A stretch of DNA of 7,822 nucleotides. It comes from Gemmatimonadota bacterium (lineage in GTDB: Bacteria > Gemmatimonadota > Gemmatimonadetes > Gemmatimonadales > GWC2-71-9). The notes below the pieces were generated by a model. The model worked only from the letters and a program-made list of their open reading frames with translations, did no database searches and had not been told where the DNA came from. Positions 1 to 6,145 of the stretch are shown in pieces. The translations under genes were made by a program, and so were the position numbers. The stretch is taken from NCBI GenBank assembly GCA_003221985.1, contig QHUQ01000204.1, positions 1 through 7,822 of the forward strand, read 5' to 3'. Numbering within the stretch: position 1 is the first letter of the stretch; the number at the start of each line of letters is the position of its first letter.

Positions 1-791
1 CGAGTGAGCCGATCCCGAAGGCCGCCACCGACTCGGGCCACCGCACGACGCCCGACCTGTTCGGCTTCGGCCTGCTCGATGCGGTGCCCGATGCCGTGAT
101 TCTGGCGCGTGCGGACCCGCTCGACCGCAACCACGACGGCATTTCGGGCCGCCCCAACCGCACGGCGGACGGCCGCCTCGGCCGCTTCGGCCGCAAGGCA
201 CAGGCGGCGACGCTGCGCGAGTTCAACGGCGATGCGTTCGTCATGGAGATGGGCATCACCAATCCCGTCAACCAGACCGAGCAGACGGTGGGCGGTGAGC
301 CGCTGCCGCCCGGTGTGGATCCGCTCCCCGAGCCCGAGATCAGCGCCGCGCAATTCGACGCCGCGAATACGTTCGTGCGCTTCCTGGCGCCGCCGCCGCG
401 CGCGCCGCGCGACGCGGGGGGCGTGCTGGGCATCCTGGTGTTCGCGAAGATCGGCTGCACCGCCTGTCACGTGCCGGCGCTGGTGACGGGCGCGAACTCC
501 ATAGCGGTACTGCGATTCAAAGTCGTTCCGGCGTTCACCGATCTGCTGCTGCACGACATGGGCCCGGAGCTCGCCGATATCTGCCTGGGCCAGGCGCAGC
601 CGTCGGAGTTCCGGACCGAGCCGCTGATGGGATTGCGGTTCGTGACCGCGTTCCTGCACGACGGGCGCGCGGCGACAATCGAGGATGCCATCGCGCAGCA
701 CGGCGGGGAGGGCAGCAGGGCGCGCGACCGGTTCCTGCGGCTGTCGCGCTTCGAGCGGACCGCGCTGCTGCGGTTCCTCAGGACGTTGTAG
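1..791 (+). CDS. Di-haem c-type oxidoreductase (DUF1111/DHOR family), 3' part
   Basis: The gene enters from the left edge; the frame opens at base 3 and gives 262 residues to the TAG at 789-791. The DHOR family (putative di-haem peroxidases, called thiol oxidoreductase-like) is periplasmic and carries two c-type haems; the true substrate is not settled. Visible family landmarks, numbered from base 3: RTTPDLFGFGLLDAVPDA at 14-31, DRNHDGISGRPN at about 41-52, the haem site CTACH at 152-156 (DNA 456-470), LLLHDMGPELAD near 181-192, EFRTEPLMGL near 202-211, LHDGRA at 218-223, and a helical end containing AIAQHGGE and LLRFLRTL. Only this one CxxCH is present, so the second haem site and signal peptide must lie before the window. 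The downstream gene is convergent, with 3 bp between stops. Family call is firm; its partner genes are out of view. Confidence 0.93.
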   Translation, partial: SEPIPKAATDSGHRTTPDLFGFGLLDAVPDAVILARADPLDRNHDGISGRPNRTADGRLGRFGRKAQAATLREFNGDAFVMEMGITNPVNQTEQTVGGEPLPPGVDPLPEPEISAAQFDAANTFVRFLAPPPRAPRDAGGVLGILVFAKIGCTACHVPALVTGANSIAVLRFKVVPAFTDLLLHDMGPELADICLGQAQPSEFRTEPLMGLRFVTAFLHDGRAATIEDAIAQHGGEGSRARDRFLRLSRFERTALLRFLRTL

Positions 792-794
792 CCG

Positions 795-1493
795 TTACGA
801 CCCTTTCCGTACGAACGTGATCGTCGCGACCGGCTTCACGCGGCCGCCGACCACGAAGTGCCGCGTCGCCGCGCGCGACGTCGCCTTCTTGGGATTGGTG
901 TCCTTGTCGGGCGCCTTGTAGGTCTTGCCGTCGTCGCCGCCCGAATCGTAGGCGGGCGCGGTGAGCGTGCGCCGCGCGACCCAGGTGCCGTTCTCGGCCA
1001 GGTCCACGCTCGAGACACCGGTGAACCAGTCGGGGCTCGGCGCCACCATGTTGACCACGGAGACGAGCGGGTGCGCCGGGTCGACGCGCACCGTCGCGAC
1101 CATCGAGTCGCGCCAGTTCTTGAGTCCGCCCGATTCGAACAGCATGAGGGCGTTGCCCTGATCGATCGCGGTGCGGATCTCGGTGTCGAGTGGGGAGTGC
1201 TTCCCTTCCTCGGATAGCCGCTCGAGCCCCGGTGTCGGCCGGCGGCCGACGGCGAAAATCGAATACTTCGCGTTGTGCGAGGCACCGATCATGCCGGAGA
1301 AATGCGCGCCCGACGGATACTCGAACGGGTGCGTCTTCTTCGTCCAGGTGCTCTTGATGATGACGGTGTACTCGGCCGCCGCGGTCGGCATCGCCCCCGG
1401 CGGCGGAGCCGCGGGGGTTTTGGGGGCTTCTTTGCCGCAGGCGGCGACAAGAGCGGCAGTGACGAGCAAGTGCGATGAGCGTAGGGCGCGCAT
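795..1493 (-). CDS. Spondin_N-domain lipoprotein
   Basis: This 232-residue protein starts with a lipoprotein signal: a basic N-terminus, a short hydrophobic stretch and lipobox VAAC with Cys19. A Pro/Ala-rich linker (about 20-40) follows. From about 41 to 195 it matches the Spondin_N domain: EYTVIIKSTWTKKTHPFEYP (41-60), AHFSGMIGASHN (63-74), a Gly-Leu-Glu-Arg-Leu-Ser-Glu-Glu-Gly stretch at 89-97, HPLVSVVNMVAPSPDWFTGV (141-160) with the hallmark SPDWF, and a Ser-Gly-Gly-Asp-Asp-Gly segment at 184-189 where the family usually has an acidic Asp/Gly-rich motif. In animals the domain occurs in F-spondin matrix proteins; bacterial copies have no agreed function, and adhesion or ligand binding at the cell surface is a guess. 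A GGAG ribosome site lies 5 nt before the ATG. It is 84 bp downstream of the NTF2-like pair and may share its transcript. Confidence 0.9.
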   Translation of the reverse strand: MRALRSSHLLVTAALVAACGKEAPKTPAAPPPGAMPTAAAEYTVIIKSTWTKKTHPFEYPSGAHFSGMIGASHNAKYSIFAVGRRPTPGLERLSEEGKHSPLDTEIRTAIDQGNALMLFESGGLKNWRDSMVATVRVDPAHPLVSVVNMVAPSPDWFTGVSSVDLAENGTWVARRTLTAPAYDSGGDDGKTYKAPDKDTNPKKATSRAATRHFVVGGRVKPVATITFVRKGS

Positions 1494-1577
1494 GACGGCT
1501 CCGGTAACTGAAAGGTGATGCTAGGCTAGCGCCAAAGGAGACGAGGCGCCACTACTTCAACCCGAAACAGTTTGCCG

Positions 1578-2033
1578 TCACTTGGGAAGCTCGTTGATCA
1601 TGAAGCGCCAGATGTGCCAGCCGCCGGGTTCGCGCCGCCACACGGTCATGTAGCGACCGGTGCCGTGTATGGGCGCACCGGTCTTCGGAACCTGAATCTC
1701 CTCGTACGTCCCGATGTCGACGGCGTGATCGCCCGCGACGAAGAAGTCGGCGCGCTTGAGGTTGAGCGTCGGAATGCGGTACGTCGCCATTTCGCTGATA
1801 AAGAGCGCGTGGACGGCGTCGCTGCGCATGTCCGGTTCGCCTGGGAACAGAAACTGCACGTCACTCGAGATCAGCCCGAGCGCCATCGCCGTATCGCCCT
1901 GGAGCCACGCCTGGCGGTACTGCTCGAGCGCGGCATCGACTGCAGCGCGATCGATTGCGGAGTTGGCGACCGTTCCGGCGCGGCAGGCGGGGATCGCGAG
2001 GGCGAGCAGCAAGGCGATGGTGAGTGTTTTCAC
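1578..2033 (-). CDS. Exported NTF2-like (DUF4440/SnoaL-type) protein
   Basis: A 151-residue protein read from a GTG at 2033-2031. The frame stays open further upstream, but that extension is Arg-rich and overlaps the preceding gene, whereas the GTG is followed at once by a signal peptide (KTLTIALLLALAIPAC). Cys17 could be a lipid anchor, though Pro at -2 makes the lipobox poor; ordinary Sec cleavage nearby is equally possible. Residues 30-150 have the NTF2-like pattern: an opening helix VDAALEQYRQAWLQGDTAMA, then LISSDVQFLFPGEP, and closing strands GRYMTVWRREPGGWHIWRF. DUF4440 proteins share the alpha+beta cone fold with SnoaL, ketosteroid isomerase and many binding-only members, so no reaction can be assigned. 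The start overlaps the upstream stop as GTGA (2033-2030), which implies translational coupling. Its closing strands resemble those of the second domain of the upstream protein. Confidence 0.85.
   Translation of the reverse strand: MKTLTIALLLALAIPACRAGTVANSAIDRAAVDAALEQYRQAWLQGDTAMALGLISSDVQFLFPGEPDMRSDAVHALFISEMATYRIPTLNLKRADFFVAGDHAVDIGTYEEIQVPKTGAPIHGTGRYMTVWRREPGGWHIWRFMINELPK
2030..2033 (-). promoter_or_regulatory. GTGA start/stop overlap coupling two NTF2-like genes
   Basis: On the minus strand the TGA stop of the tandem-domain gene and the GTG start of the next gene share the four bases GTGA. No good Shine-Dalgarno precedes the GTG, so re-initiation by terminating ribosomes is the likely mode of translation. 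Confidence 0.65.
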
Positions 2034-2836
2034 ATCGGGCCGGGGCGATCGGAGTTGCTGATGTCCCGCGAGATCTTCCACGATCCGTCGTCCTGCCGCT
2101 CCCACACCGTCAGGTACTTCCCGTTGTCGACGATGTCGGGGGTCCCCGCGGTCGCCGTCTTGGGATGCATGGCCCACGTGTACGTGCCCCGCTCGATCAC
2201 ATAGTAGCCCGTGATGATGAGGTCCTGGGTCGCGAGTCGCGCGTCGGAAATCGTGAACTGCGCGAGGAAGCCGGTGAGGCCCTGCGATATCGCCGCGCGA
2301 CCCTGCCAGGCGGGCATGTTCGCCGGCATGAGCACAGCGTCCTCGGTATAAAACGCGGCGAGCTCGGCAGCGTCGCCGCGTTTGAAGGCGGCAGCATAGC
2401 GGGTATCGATGCTGTCGATCGCCTGTCGCATGGCCGCGGAGTCGGGCTCGACGACCGTCACCTGGATGCTGGCGACGCGCCACGCGCCACGCTCCCTCGC
2501 CCAAACCTCGAAGATCATCTGGTCTCTGATTTGGTAGCGATGCACAAACGCGGTCCCCGTCCGCTGAAAGTGCTCGTACGACGGCGTGCGCGGCGCAAAG
2601 GGCGTCTGCTGCTTGAACAAGGCGAGGCGCTGCGCCTTGGTCAGCACGTGGTTACTGACGCCAAAGACCGTGAAGCTGTCGCTCGTGAGCCGGTCCCATG
2701 TCGCCGAATCAGCCTTGGCGATCGCGATGATACGGGCGCTCGAGGCGGCCTGGAGGTCCGCCGGGACCTGGGCCCGGGCGACGAGTGGCGTAACGGCAAA
2801 AATGGCGGTGGTGAGCAGCAACGATGGGGCGCTCAT
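2030..2836 (-). CDS. Exported protein with tandem NTF2-like (DUF4440) domains
   Basis: A 268-residue protein from the ATG at 2836-2834, with GGAG 7 nt upstream; the longer open frame upstream is Arg/His-rich and not protein-like. Residues 1-23 (SAPSLLLTTAIFAVTPLVARAQ) are a Sec signal peptide probably cut after Ala-Arg-Ala or Ala-Gln. Two NTF2-like units follow. The first, about 28-128, is diverged but keeps LTSDSFTVFG and FEVWARERGAWRVASIQVT. The second, about 135-262, is canonical: AIDSIDTRYAAAFKRGDAAE, FYTEDAVLMPANMPAWQGR, a central helix, then GKYLTVWERQDDGSWKISRD. DUF4440/SnoaL_3-type domains act as small-molecule enzymes or binding modules; no catalytic set is recognisable. The gene's TGA overlaps the GTG start of a third NTF2-like gene, so the pair is one translation unit. 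A 9-bp direct repeat at 21-bp spacing lies upstream. Confidence 0.88.
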   Translation of the reverse strand: MSAPSLLLTTAIFAVTPLVARAQVPADLQAASSARIIAIAKADSATWDRLTSDSFTVFGVSNHVLTKAQRLALFKQQTPFAPRTPSYEHFQRTGTAFVHRYQIRDQMIFEVWARERGAWRVASIQVTVVEPDSAAMRQAIDSIDTRYAAAFKRGDAAELAAFYTEDAVLMPANMPAWQGRAAISQGLTGFLAQFTISDARLATQDLIITGYYVIERGTYTWAMHPKTATAGTPDIVDNGKYLTVWERQDDGSWKISRDISNSDRPGPM

Positions 2837-2881
2837 TGGTTTCTCCGGTTCGGGCGAGTGCGTTAGAGCTAGCCCCGATCC

Positions 2882-2911
2882 GCGAGAAGCACAAATCCGA
2901 CTGCGAGAAGC
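2882..2911. repeat. 9-bp direct repeat at 21-bp period upstream of the NTF2-like operon
   Basis: GCGAGAAGC occurs at 2882-2890 and 2903-2911 (minus-strand sense GCTTCTCGC), exactly 21 bp apart, about two helical turns. Both lie in the 83-bp gap upstream of the gene starting at 2836. An 8-base match, GCGAGAAG, recurs at 3362-3369 inside the lipoprotein signal-peptide codons. An operator is possible but unproven. Confidence 0.4.
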
Positions 2912-2919
2912 CTGGTGAC

Positions 2920-3393
2920 CTAGCAGCTCGGCGGCGTGCAGTACACCCGGATGATGCTGTCGAGTGGCCAGACCAGGCCCGTTTCGCGCAGCGTGAGCGC
3001 GCCGCCGCGCGTCACGTACAGCGTTTCTGCTGCATGCGACGGACCGATCGCGCCTTGGATGTAGCCGGGATAGGTCAGCACGATCGAGGACACGCTGCGT
3101 TTGTAGAAAGCGGTTTGCATCCAGTCGTACGCCAGCCACTGCGAGTCTCCGCTCGGCGTCAGCACCCAACGACCGGCGGTTTCCAGACGCTGGGCGTTGG
3201 CGTCGTCCAGAAACGTCACCGAGCCACCGGTGATGGTCATCGGGATGTATTGGCTGTCGGAGGGCGGCGTGCTCCAGGGAAGCGGCTGACCGTTTACGGT
3301 CCGGAGCTGGTATGGCGCGCCGACGGTCACGGGTGCGACTGCGTCGCTACAGGCGAGGAGCGCGAGAAGGGCGGCGGCGATGACGCTACGCAT
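2920..3393 (-). CDS. Small lipoprotein of unknown function
   Basis: A 157-residue protein with a short lipoprotein signal (MRSVIAAALLALLAC, lipobox LLAC, Cys15). The mature part begins PYQLRTVNGQPLPW (27-40), a pattern I associate with small predicted beta-rich lipoproteins of Gemmatimonadota-like genomes, and continues with alternating strands such as SQYIPMTITGGSVTFLDD, GRWVLTPSGDSQWLAYD and AETLYVTRGGALTLRE. It ends VYCTPPSC, with two cysteines (152 and 157) that could pair in the periplasm. No enzyme motif is seen. The first gene of the minus-strand block, it diverges from the DUF305 operon and ends 83 bp before the NTF2-like gene. No strong Shine-Dalgarno precedes the ATG. Reality as a gene is supported by the signal sequence and coherent strand pattern; function is unknown. 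Confidence 0.78.
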   Translation of the reverse strand: MRSVIAAALLALLACSDAVAPVTVGAPYQLRTVNGQPLPWSTPPSDSQYIPMTITGGSVTFLDDANAQRLETAGRWVLTPSGDSQWLAYDWMQTAFYKRSVSSIVLTYPGYIQGAIGPSHAAETLYVTRGGALTLRETGLVWPLDSIIRVYCTPPSC

Positions 3394-3394
3394 A

Positions 3395-3457
3395 GGGGCC
3401 TACGCTAGCTCGAGTCCTTTAACAAATGCTCAGGGAGACAGCCGTTGGGTAGGCCCC
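3395..3457. repeat. Long-spaced 9-bp inverted repeat in the divergent promoter region
   Basis: GGGGCCTAC (3395-3403) and GTAGGCCCC (3449-3457) are perfect reverse complements separated by 45 bp. They lie between the divergently transcribed lipoprotein gene and the DUF305 operon, upstream of the TAGAAT promoter. Half-sites for one regulator, or chance in GC-rich DNA, are both possible. Confidence 0.45.
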
Positions 3458-3503
3458 CCGCGCCAGAGGTCATAATGTGGCGCGTCCCCTCGAAACGCTG
3501 ACG

Positions 3504-3531
3504 TTGCACTAGCCGGCAGACGTGGTAGAAT
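3504..3531 (+). promoter_or_regulatory. Sigma-70-like promoter of the DUF305-LVIVD operon
   Basis: The -10 hexamer TAGAAT (3526-3531) matches the consensus at five of six positions. TTGCAC (3504-3509) lies 16 bp upstream as a weaker -35 (first three bases match). The -10 box ends 8 nt before the ATG at 3540, so transcription should begin at or within a base or two of the start codon. No Shine-Dalgarno is seen before this ATG, which agrees with a leaderless message. Confidence 0.55.
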
Positions 3532-3539
3532 CCGAGAGC

Positions 3540-4139
3540 ATGACGCGCTTCATCCCCTGGATATTAACGGCCGCGCTCGCCGCAGGTACCTCGCCCGCCG
3601 TAGCCCAGGCTCCTCCCGACCGCCGCGGGTACACGGGCTCCGACGTGGATTTCATGTCGGGCATGATCTACCACCACGCGCAGGCGATCCTCATCGCGGG
3701 CTGGGCGAAGTCGCACGGCGCGAGCCCGTCGGTGCAGACGCTGTGCGATCGCATCGTCGCGAGTCAGGTGGACGAGATCAACCTGCTATCGCGCTGGCTC
3801 GCCGACCGGCACGAAGCCGTTCCACACCCCGACTCCGCGCACACCATGATGCCGGAGATGGACGCCACGCACATGATGCCGGGGATGCTGTCGGCCGAGC
3901 AGCTCGCGCAGCTCGATCGGGCGCGCGGTACCGACTTCGACGCGCTATTCCTGCAGTTCATGATTCAGCATCACCAGGGCGCCATCACGATGGTCAATGA
4001 TCTGTTCGCCCGCGGCGCCGGCGAAGAGAACCCGGTCTACAAGATCGCGAGCGGCGTGTTCGCCGATCAGACGACCGAGATCGAGCGGATGCAACGGATG
4101 CTCGCCGTCGAATTATTCGGATCAACCACCCCCAAATAG
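3540..4139 (+). CDS. Exported DUF305 protein, Met/His-rich, possible copper handling
   Basis: A 199-residue protein. I start it at the ATG at 3540, where a Sec signal peptide begins (MTRFIPWILTAALAAG, cleavage near AVA-QA at 23); a GTG at 3522 would add six polar residues and lies next to the -10 box. DUF305 is a helical-bundle family with two related halves, both visible: DVDFMSGMIYHHAQAILIAG (35-54) and FDALFLQFMIQHHQGAITMV (133-152), each with the His-His pair, plus SQVDEINLLSRWL (75-87) and its counterpart DQTTEIERMQRML (176-188). The linker at 101-116 is rich in His and Met (HTMMPEMDATHMMPGM), which suggests soft-metal binding. At least one DUF305 protein, cyanobacterial CopM, binds copper; transfer of that role here is inference. 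One Cys (69) lies in the mature part. It is followed 9 bp later by the LVIVD gene in the same operon. Confidence 0.93.
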   Translation: MTRFIPWILTAALAAGTSPAVAQAPPDRRGYTGSDVDFMSGMIYHHAQAILIAGWAKSHGASPSVQTLCDRIVASQVDEINLLSRWLADRHEAVPHPDSAHTMMPEMDATHMMPGMLSAEQLAQLDRARGTDFDALFLQFMIQHHQGAITMVNDLFARGAGEENPVYKIASGVFADQTTEIERMQRMLAVELFGSTTPK

Positions 4140-4141
4140 GA
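4138..4141 (+). promoter_or_regulatory. Ribosome binding site of the LVIVD gene
   Basis: AGGA overlaps the TAG stop of the DUF305 gene and lies 7 nt before the ATG at 4149. It decides the start in favour of ATG over the TTG at 4143. The tight arrangement suggests that ribosomes ending DUF305 translation feed the LVIVD start. Confidence 0.65.
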
Positions 4142-4148
4142 ATTGCCG

Positions 4149-6122
4149 ATGAGGCGCTCGCACACGTTGCTGTCGTTGGTGGCCGTCGTGTCGTTCGCCG
4201 CCTGCGCTTCAGGCGGTGGGACGAGTGGGGGCAACATTTCGACTGTTGCCCCGTGGCCCGATCCGCGCGTGGGCCTGAAGCCCGGACGCTACGACGCGGG
4301 CCAGGCGCTGTGGAACATGCGACTCCTCTCGAACAACCCCTCGCCGTCGCCGTTCGACAGCTCGACGAATTCAGACCTCGCCTTCTATAAGAACTATGTG
4401 ATTCAGGGCAATTACGACGGCTACCAGGTCTGGGACATCACGACGCCCGGGCATCCGACGCTGAAGAAGGCGTATTACTGCCCCGCCTCGCAGAGCGACG
4501 TCTCGGTATATCGCAACGTCCTGTTCGTCTCGGGCGAAGGCACGGGCGGCCGGCTCGACTGCACTGGTGAAGGCGTGCACGACTCGGTCTCGACGGCGCG
4601 GCTGCGCGGCATTCGGATCTTCGACATCACCGACATCACGAATCCCAGGTACATCGCGAACGTGCAGACCTGCCGCGGCTCGCACACCCACACCGTCGTC
4701 ATCGATCCCAACGACTCGACCAACGTCTACGTCTACGTCTCCGGCTCGGCGCCGGTGCGCTCGCCCACCGAGTTGGCGGGCTGCGTGCGGCAGTCGCCCG
4801 ATTCGAACCCGAACAGCTCGCTGTTCCGCATCGAAGTCATCAAGGTGCCGCTCGCGGCGCCGCAGACGGCCGCGATCGTGAGCTCGCCGCGCATTTTCGA
4901 TTCGCTCGCGGCACCGCCGACCCACAGCGAGGCGCAGCAGGACATCGTCGAAGCAAAGCGCCTCGCGGATTCGGCGCGCGCGGCCGGCGGCTACGTCGTC
5001 CAGCTGTTCGGAATGGAGCGGCCGCTGGGCCCGCGGTTCACCGCACCGCTGCTCGACAGCCTGGTGAAGGCGCGCGGCGGCACCGGCGCGCCGACCGCGG
5101 CCGACAGCCAGGCGCTGCGGAGCAACATTCAGGGCATCCTCGACCGCCGCTTCAATCTCAACCGGCCGCGGACCGGTCCGAACCAGTGCCACGACATCAC
5201 GGTGTATCCGGCGATCGGCCTGGCCGGCGGCGCGTGCGGCGGGTATGGCCTGCTGCTCGACATTCACGATGCCGCGCATCCGCGCCGGATCGGCGCCGCG
5301 GCCGACTCCAACTTCTCCTACTGGCATTCTGCGACGTTCAACAACGACGGGACGAAGCTCTTGTTCTCGGACGAGTGGGGCGGCGGCGGGCAGCCCAAGT
5401 GCCGCGATTTCGACAAGTCCCAGTGGGGCGCCGATGCCATTTTCACGCTCGAGAACGGGCAGATGACGTTCCAGAGCTACTATAAGATGCTGGCGCCGCA
5501 GACCGCGAACGAGAACTGCGTCGCGCACAACGGCTCGCTCATTCCGATTCCGGGGCGGGACGTGATGGTGCAGTCGTGGTATCAGGGCGGGATTTCGGTG
5601 TTCGACTGGACCGATCCGGCGCATCCCAAGGAGATCGCGTTCTTCGACCGCGGCCCGGTGGACGGGACGAAGCCGGCGGATGGCGGCACGTGGTCGGCGT
5701 ACTGGTACAACGGCTACATCTACAGCTCGGAGATCGCGCGCGGGCTCGACGTGTTCGAGCTCCAGCCGAGCGGCTTGATTTCGCGCAACGAGCTCGCGGC
5801 GGCGAAGCTCGTACATCTCGACTATTTCAACACGCAGGATCAGCCGAAGCTGACGTGGCCGGCGAGCTTCGTCGTGGCGCGCGCCTATGTCGATCAGCTG
5901 GAGCGCTCGGGCGGTCTCTCGGCCGAGCGGCTGAAGGCGGTGCGCCAGGAGCTCGGCCGCGCCGAGAAGGAGCGGGGTGACGCGCGGCGTACGACGTTGA
6001 CGCAGCTCGCGGTGGCGTTGGCGCAGGACGCTGCGACCTCGAGCGACCGAGCCAAGCTGCAGAAGCTCGGCGCGGTGGTCACGGACCTGGCGAACGCGCC
6101 GCAGGGGAACGCGGCGCAGTAG
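4149..6122 (+). CDS. LVIVD-repeat beta-propeller lipoprotein with helical insert and tail
   Basis: A 657-residue protein. The ATG at 4149 is preferred over TTG at 4143 because AGGA (4138-4141) stands 7 nt before it. Lipoprotein signal: MRRSHTLLSLVAVVSFAAC, Cys19, followed by a Gly/Ser linker. The body is a propeller of LVIVD-type repeats (PF08309): YKNYVIQGNYDGYQVWDITT (80-99), VLFVSGE ... GIRIFDITDITNPRYIANV, VYVYVSGS, GYGLLLDIHDAAHPRRIG (365-382), and GGISVFDWTDPAHPKEIAFF (480-499). A helical segment (about 250-340) interrupts the propeller before the CHDITVYPAIGLAGGACGGY block. The tail (about 570-650) is predicted helical. Mature cysteines besides Cys19 number eight (111, 138, 175, 212, 347, 363, 418, 457), compatible with disulfides. 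Conserved-looking His/Trp patches are SHTHTVVIDP and YWHSATF. LVIVD proteins are surface or secreted, with no assigned reaction. Co-transcription with the DUF305 gene suggests a shared envelope task. Confidence 0.9.
   Translation: MRRSHTLLSLVAVVSFAACASGGGTSGGNISTVAPWPDPRVGLKPGRYDAGQALWNMRLLSNNPSPSPFDSSTNSDLAFYKNYVIQGNYDGYQVWDITTPGHPTLKKAYYCPASQSDVSVYRNVLFVSGEGTGGRLDCTGEGVHDSVSTARLRGIRIFDITDITNPRYIANVQTCRGSHTHTVVIDPNDSTNVYVYVSGSAPVRSPTELAGCVRQSPDSNPNSSLFRIEVIKVPLAAPQTAAIVSSPRIFDSLAAPPTHSEAQQDIVEAKRLADSARAAGGYVVQLFGMERPLGPRFTAPLLDSLVKARGGTGAPTAADSQALRSNIQGILDRRFNLNRPRTGPNQCHDITVYPAIGLAGGACGGYGLLLDIHDAAHPRRIGAAADSNFSYWHSATFNNDGTKLLFSDEWGGGGQPKCRDFDKSQWGADAIFTLENGQMTFQSYYKMLAPQTANENCVAHNGSLIPIPGRDVMVQSWYQGGISVFDWTDPAHPKEIAFFDRGPVDGTKPADGGTWSAYWYNGYIYSSEIARGLDVFELQPSGLISRNELAAAKLVHLDYFNTQDQPKLTWPASFVVARAYVDQLERSGGLSAERLKAVRQELGRAEKERGDARRTTLTQLAVALAQDAATSSDRAKLQKLGAVVTDLANAPQGNAAQ
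6096..6117. terminator. GC-only hairpin at the convergent gene ends
   Basis: GCGCCGC (6096-6102) and GCGGCGC (6111-6117) pair as a 7-bp stem with an 8-nt loop, in the last codons of the LVIVD gene and 29 nt past the stop of the convergent membrane-protein gene. No T tract follows on either strand, so it is at best a U-less or weak terminator, and it may simply reflect Ala/Gln codon use. Confidence 0.25.
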
Positions 6123-6145
6123 GTTCGCAGAGAGATCCGCGGCTT

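Noticed and set aside
2034..2504. N-terminal extension of the 151-residue NTF2-like protein
   Set aside because: The extra part is Arg/His-rich and lies wholly within the tandem-domain gene; the GTG at 2033 is followed at once by a signal peptide.
2024..2866. A 280-codon plus-strand open frame over the NTF2-like gene
   Set aside because: Arg/Gly/Asp-rich, no motif, no signal, antisense to a gene with clear domain patterns.
2837..3169. N-terminal extension of the tandem NTF2-like protein
   Set aside because: It overlaps the lipoprotein gene at 2920-3393, has no domain, and bypasses a good GGAG site and signal peptide at 2836.
3471..3476. CATAAT as an alternative -10 box for the DUF305 gene
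   Set aside because: No acceptable -35 at 16-18 bp; the nearest TTG-containing hexamer is about 20 bp upstream. TAGAAT at 3526 is better placed, though this element could still be a second start.
4724..4743. Short tandem GTCTAC hexamers
   Set aside because: They encode a Tyr-Val-Tyr-Val beta strand of the propeller; simple codon repetition explains them.
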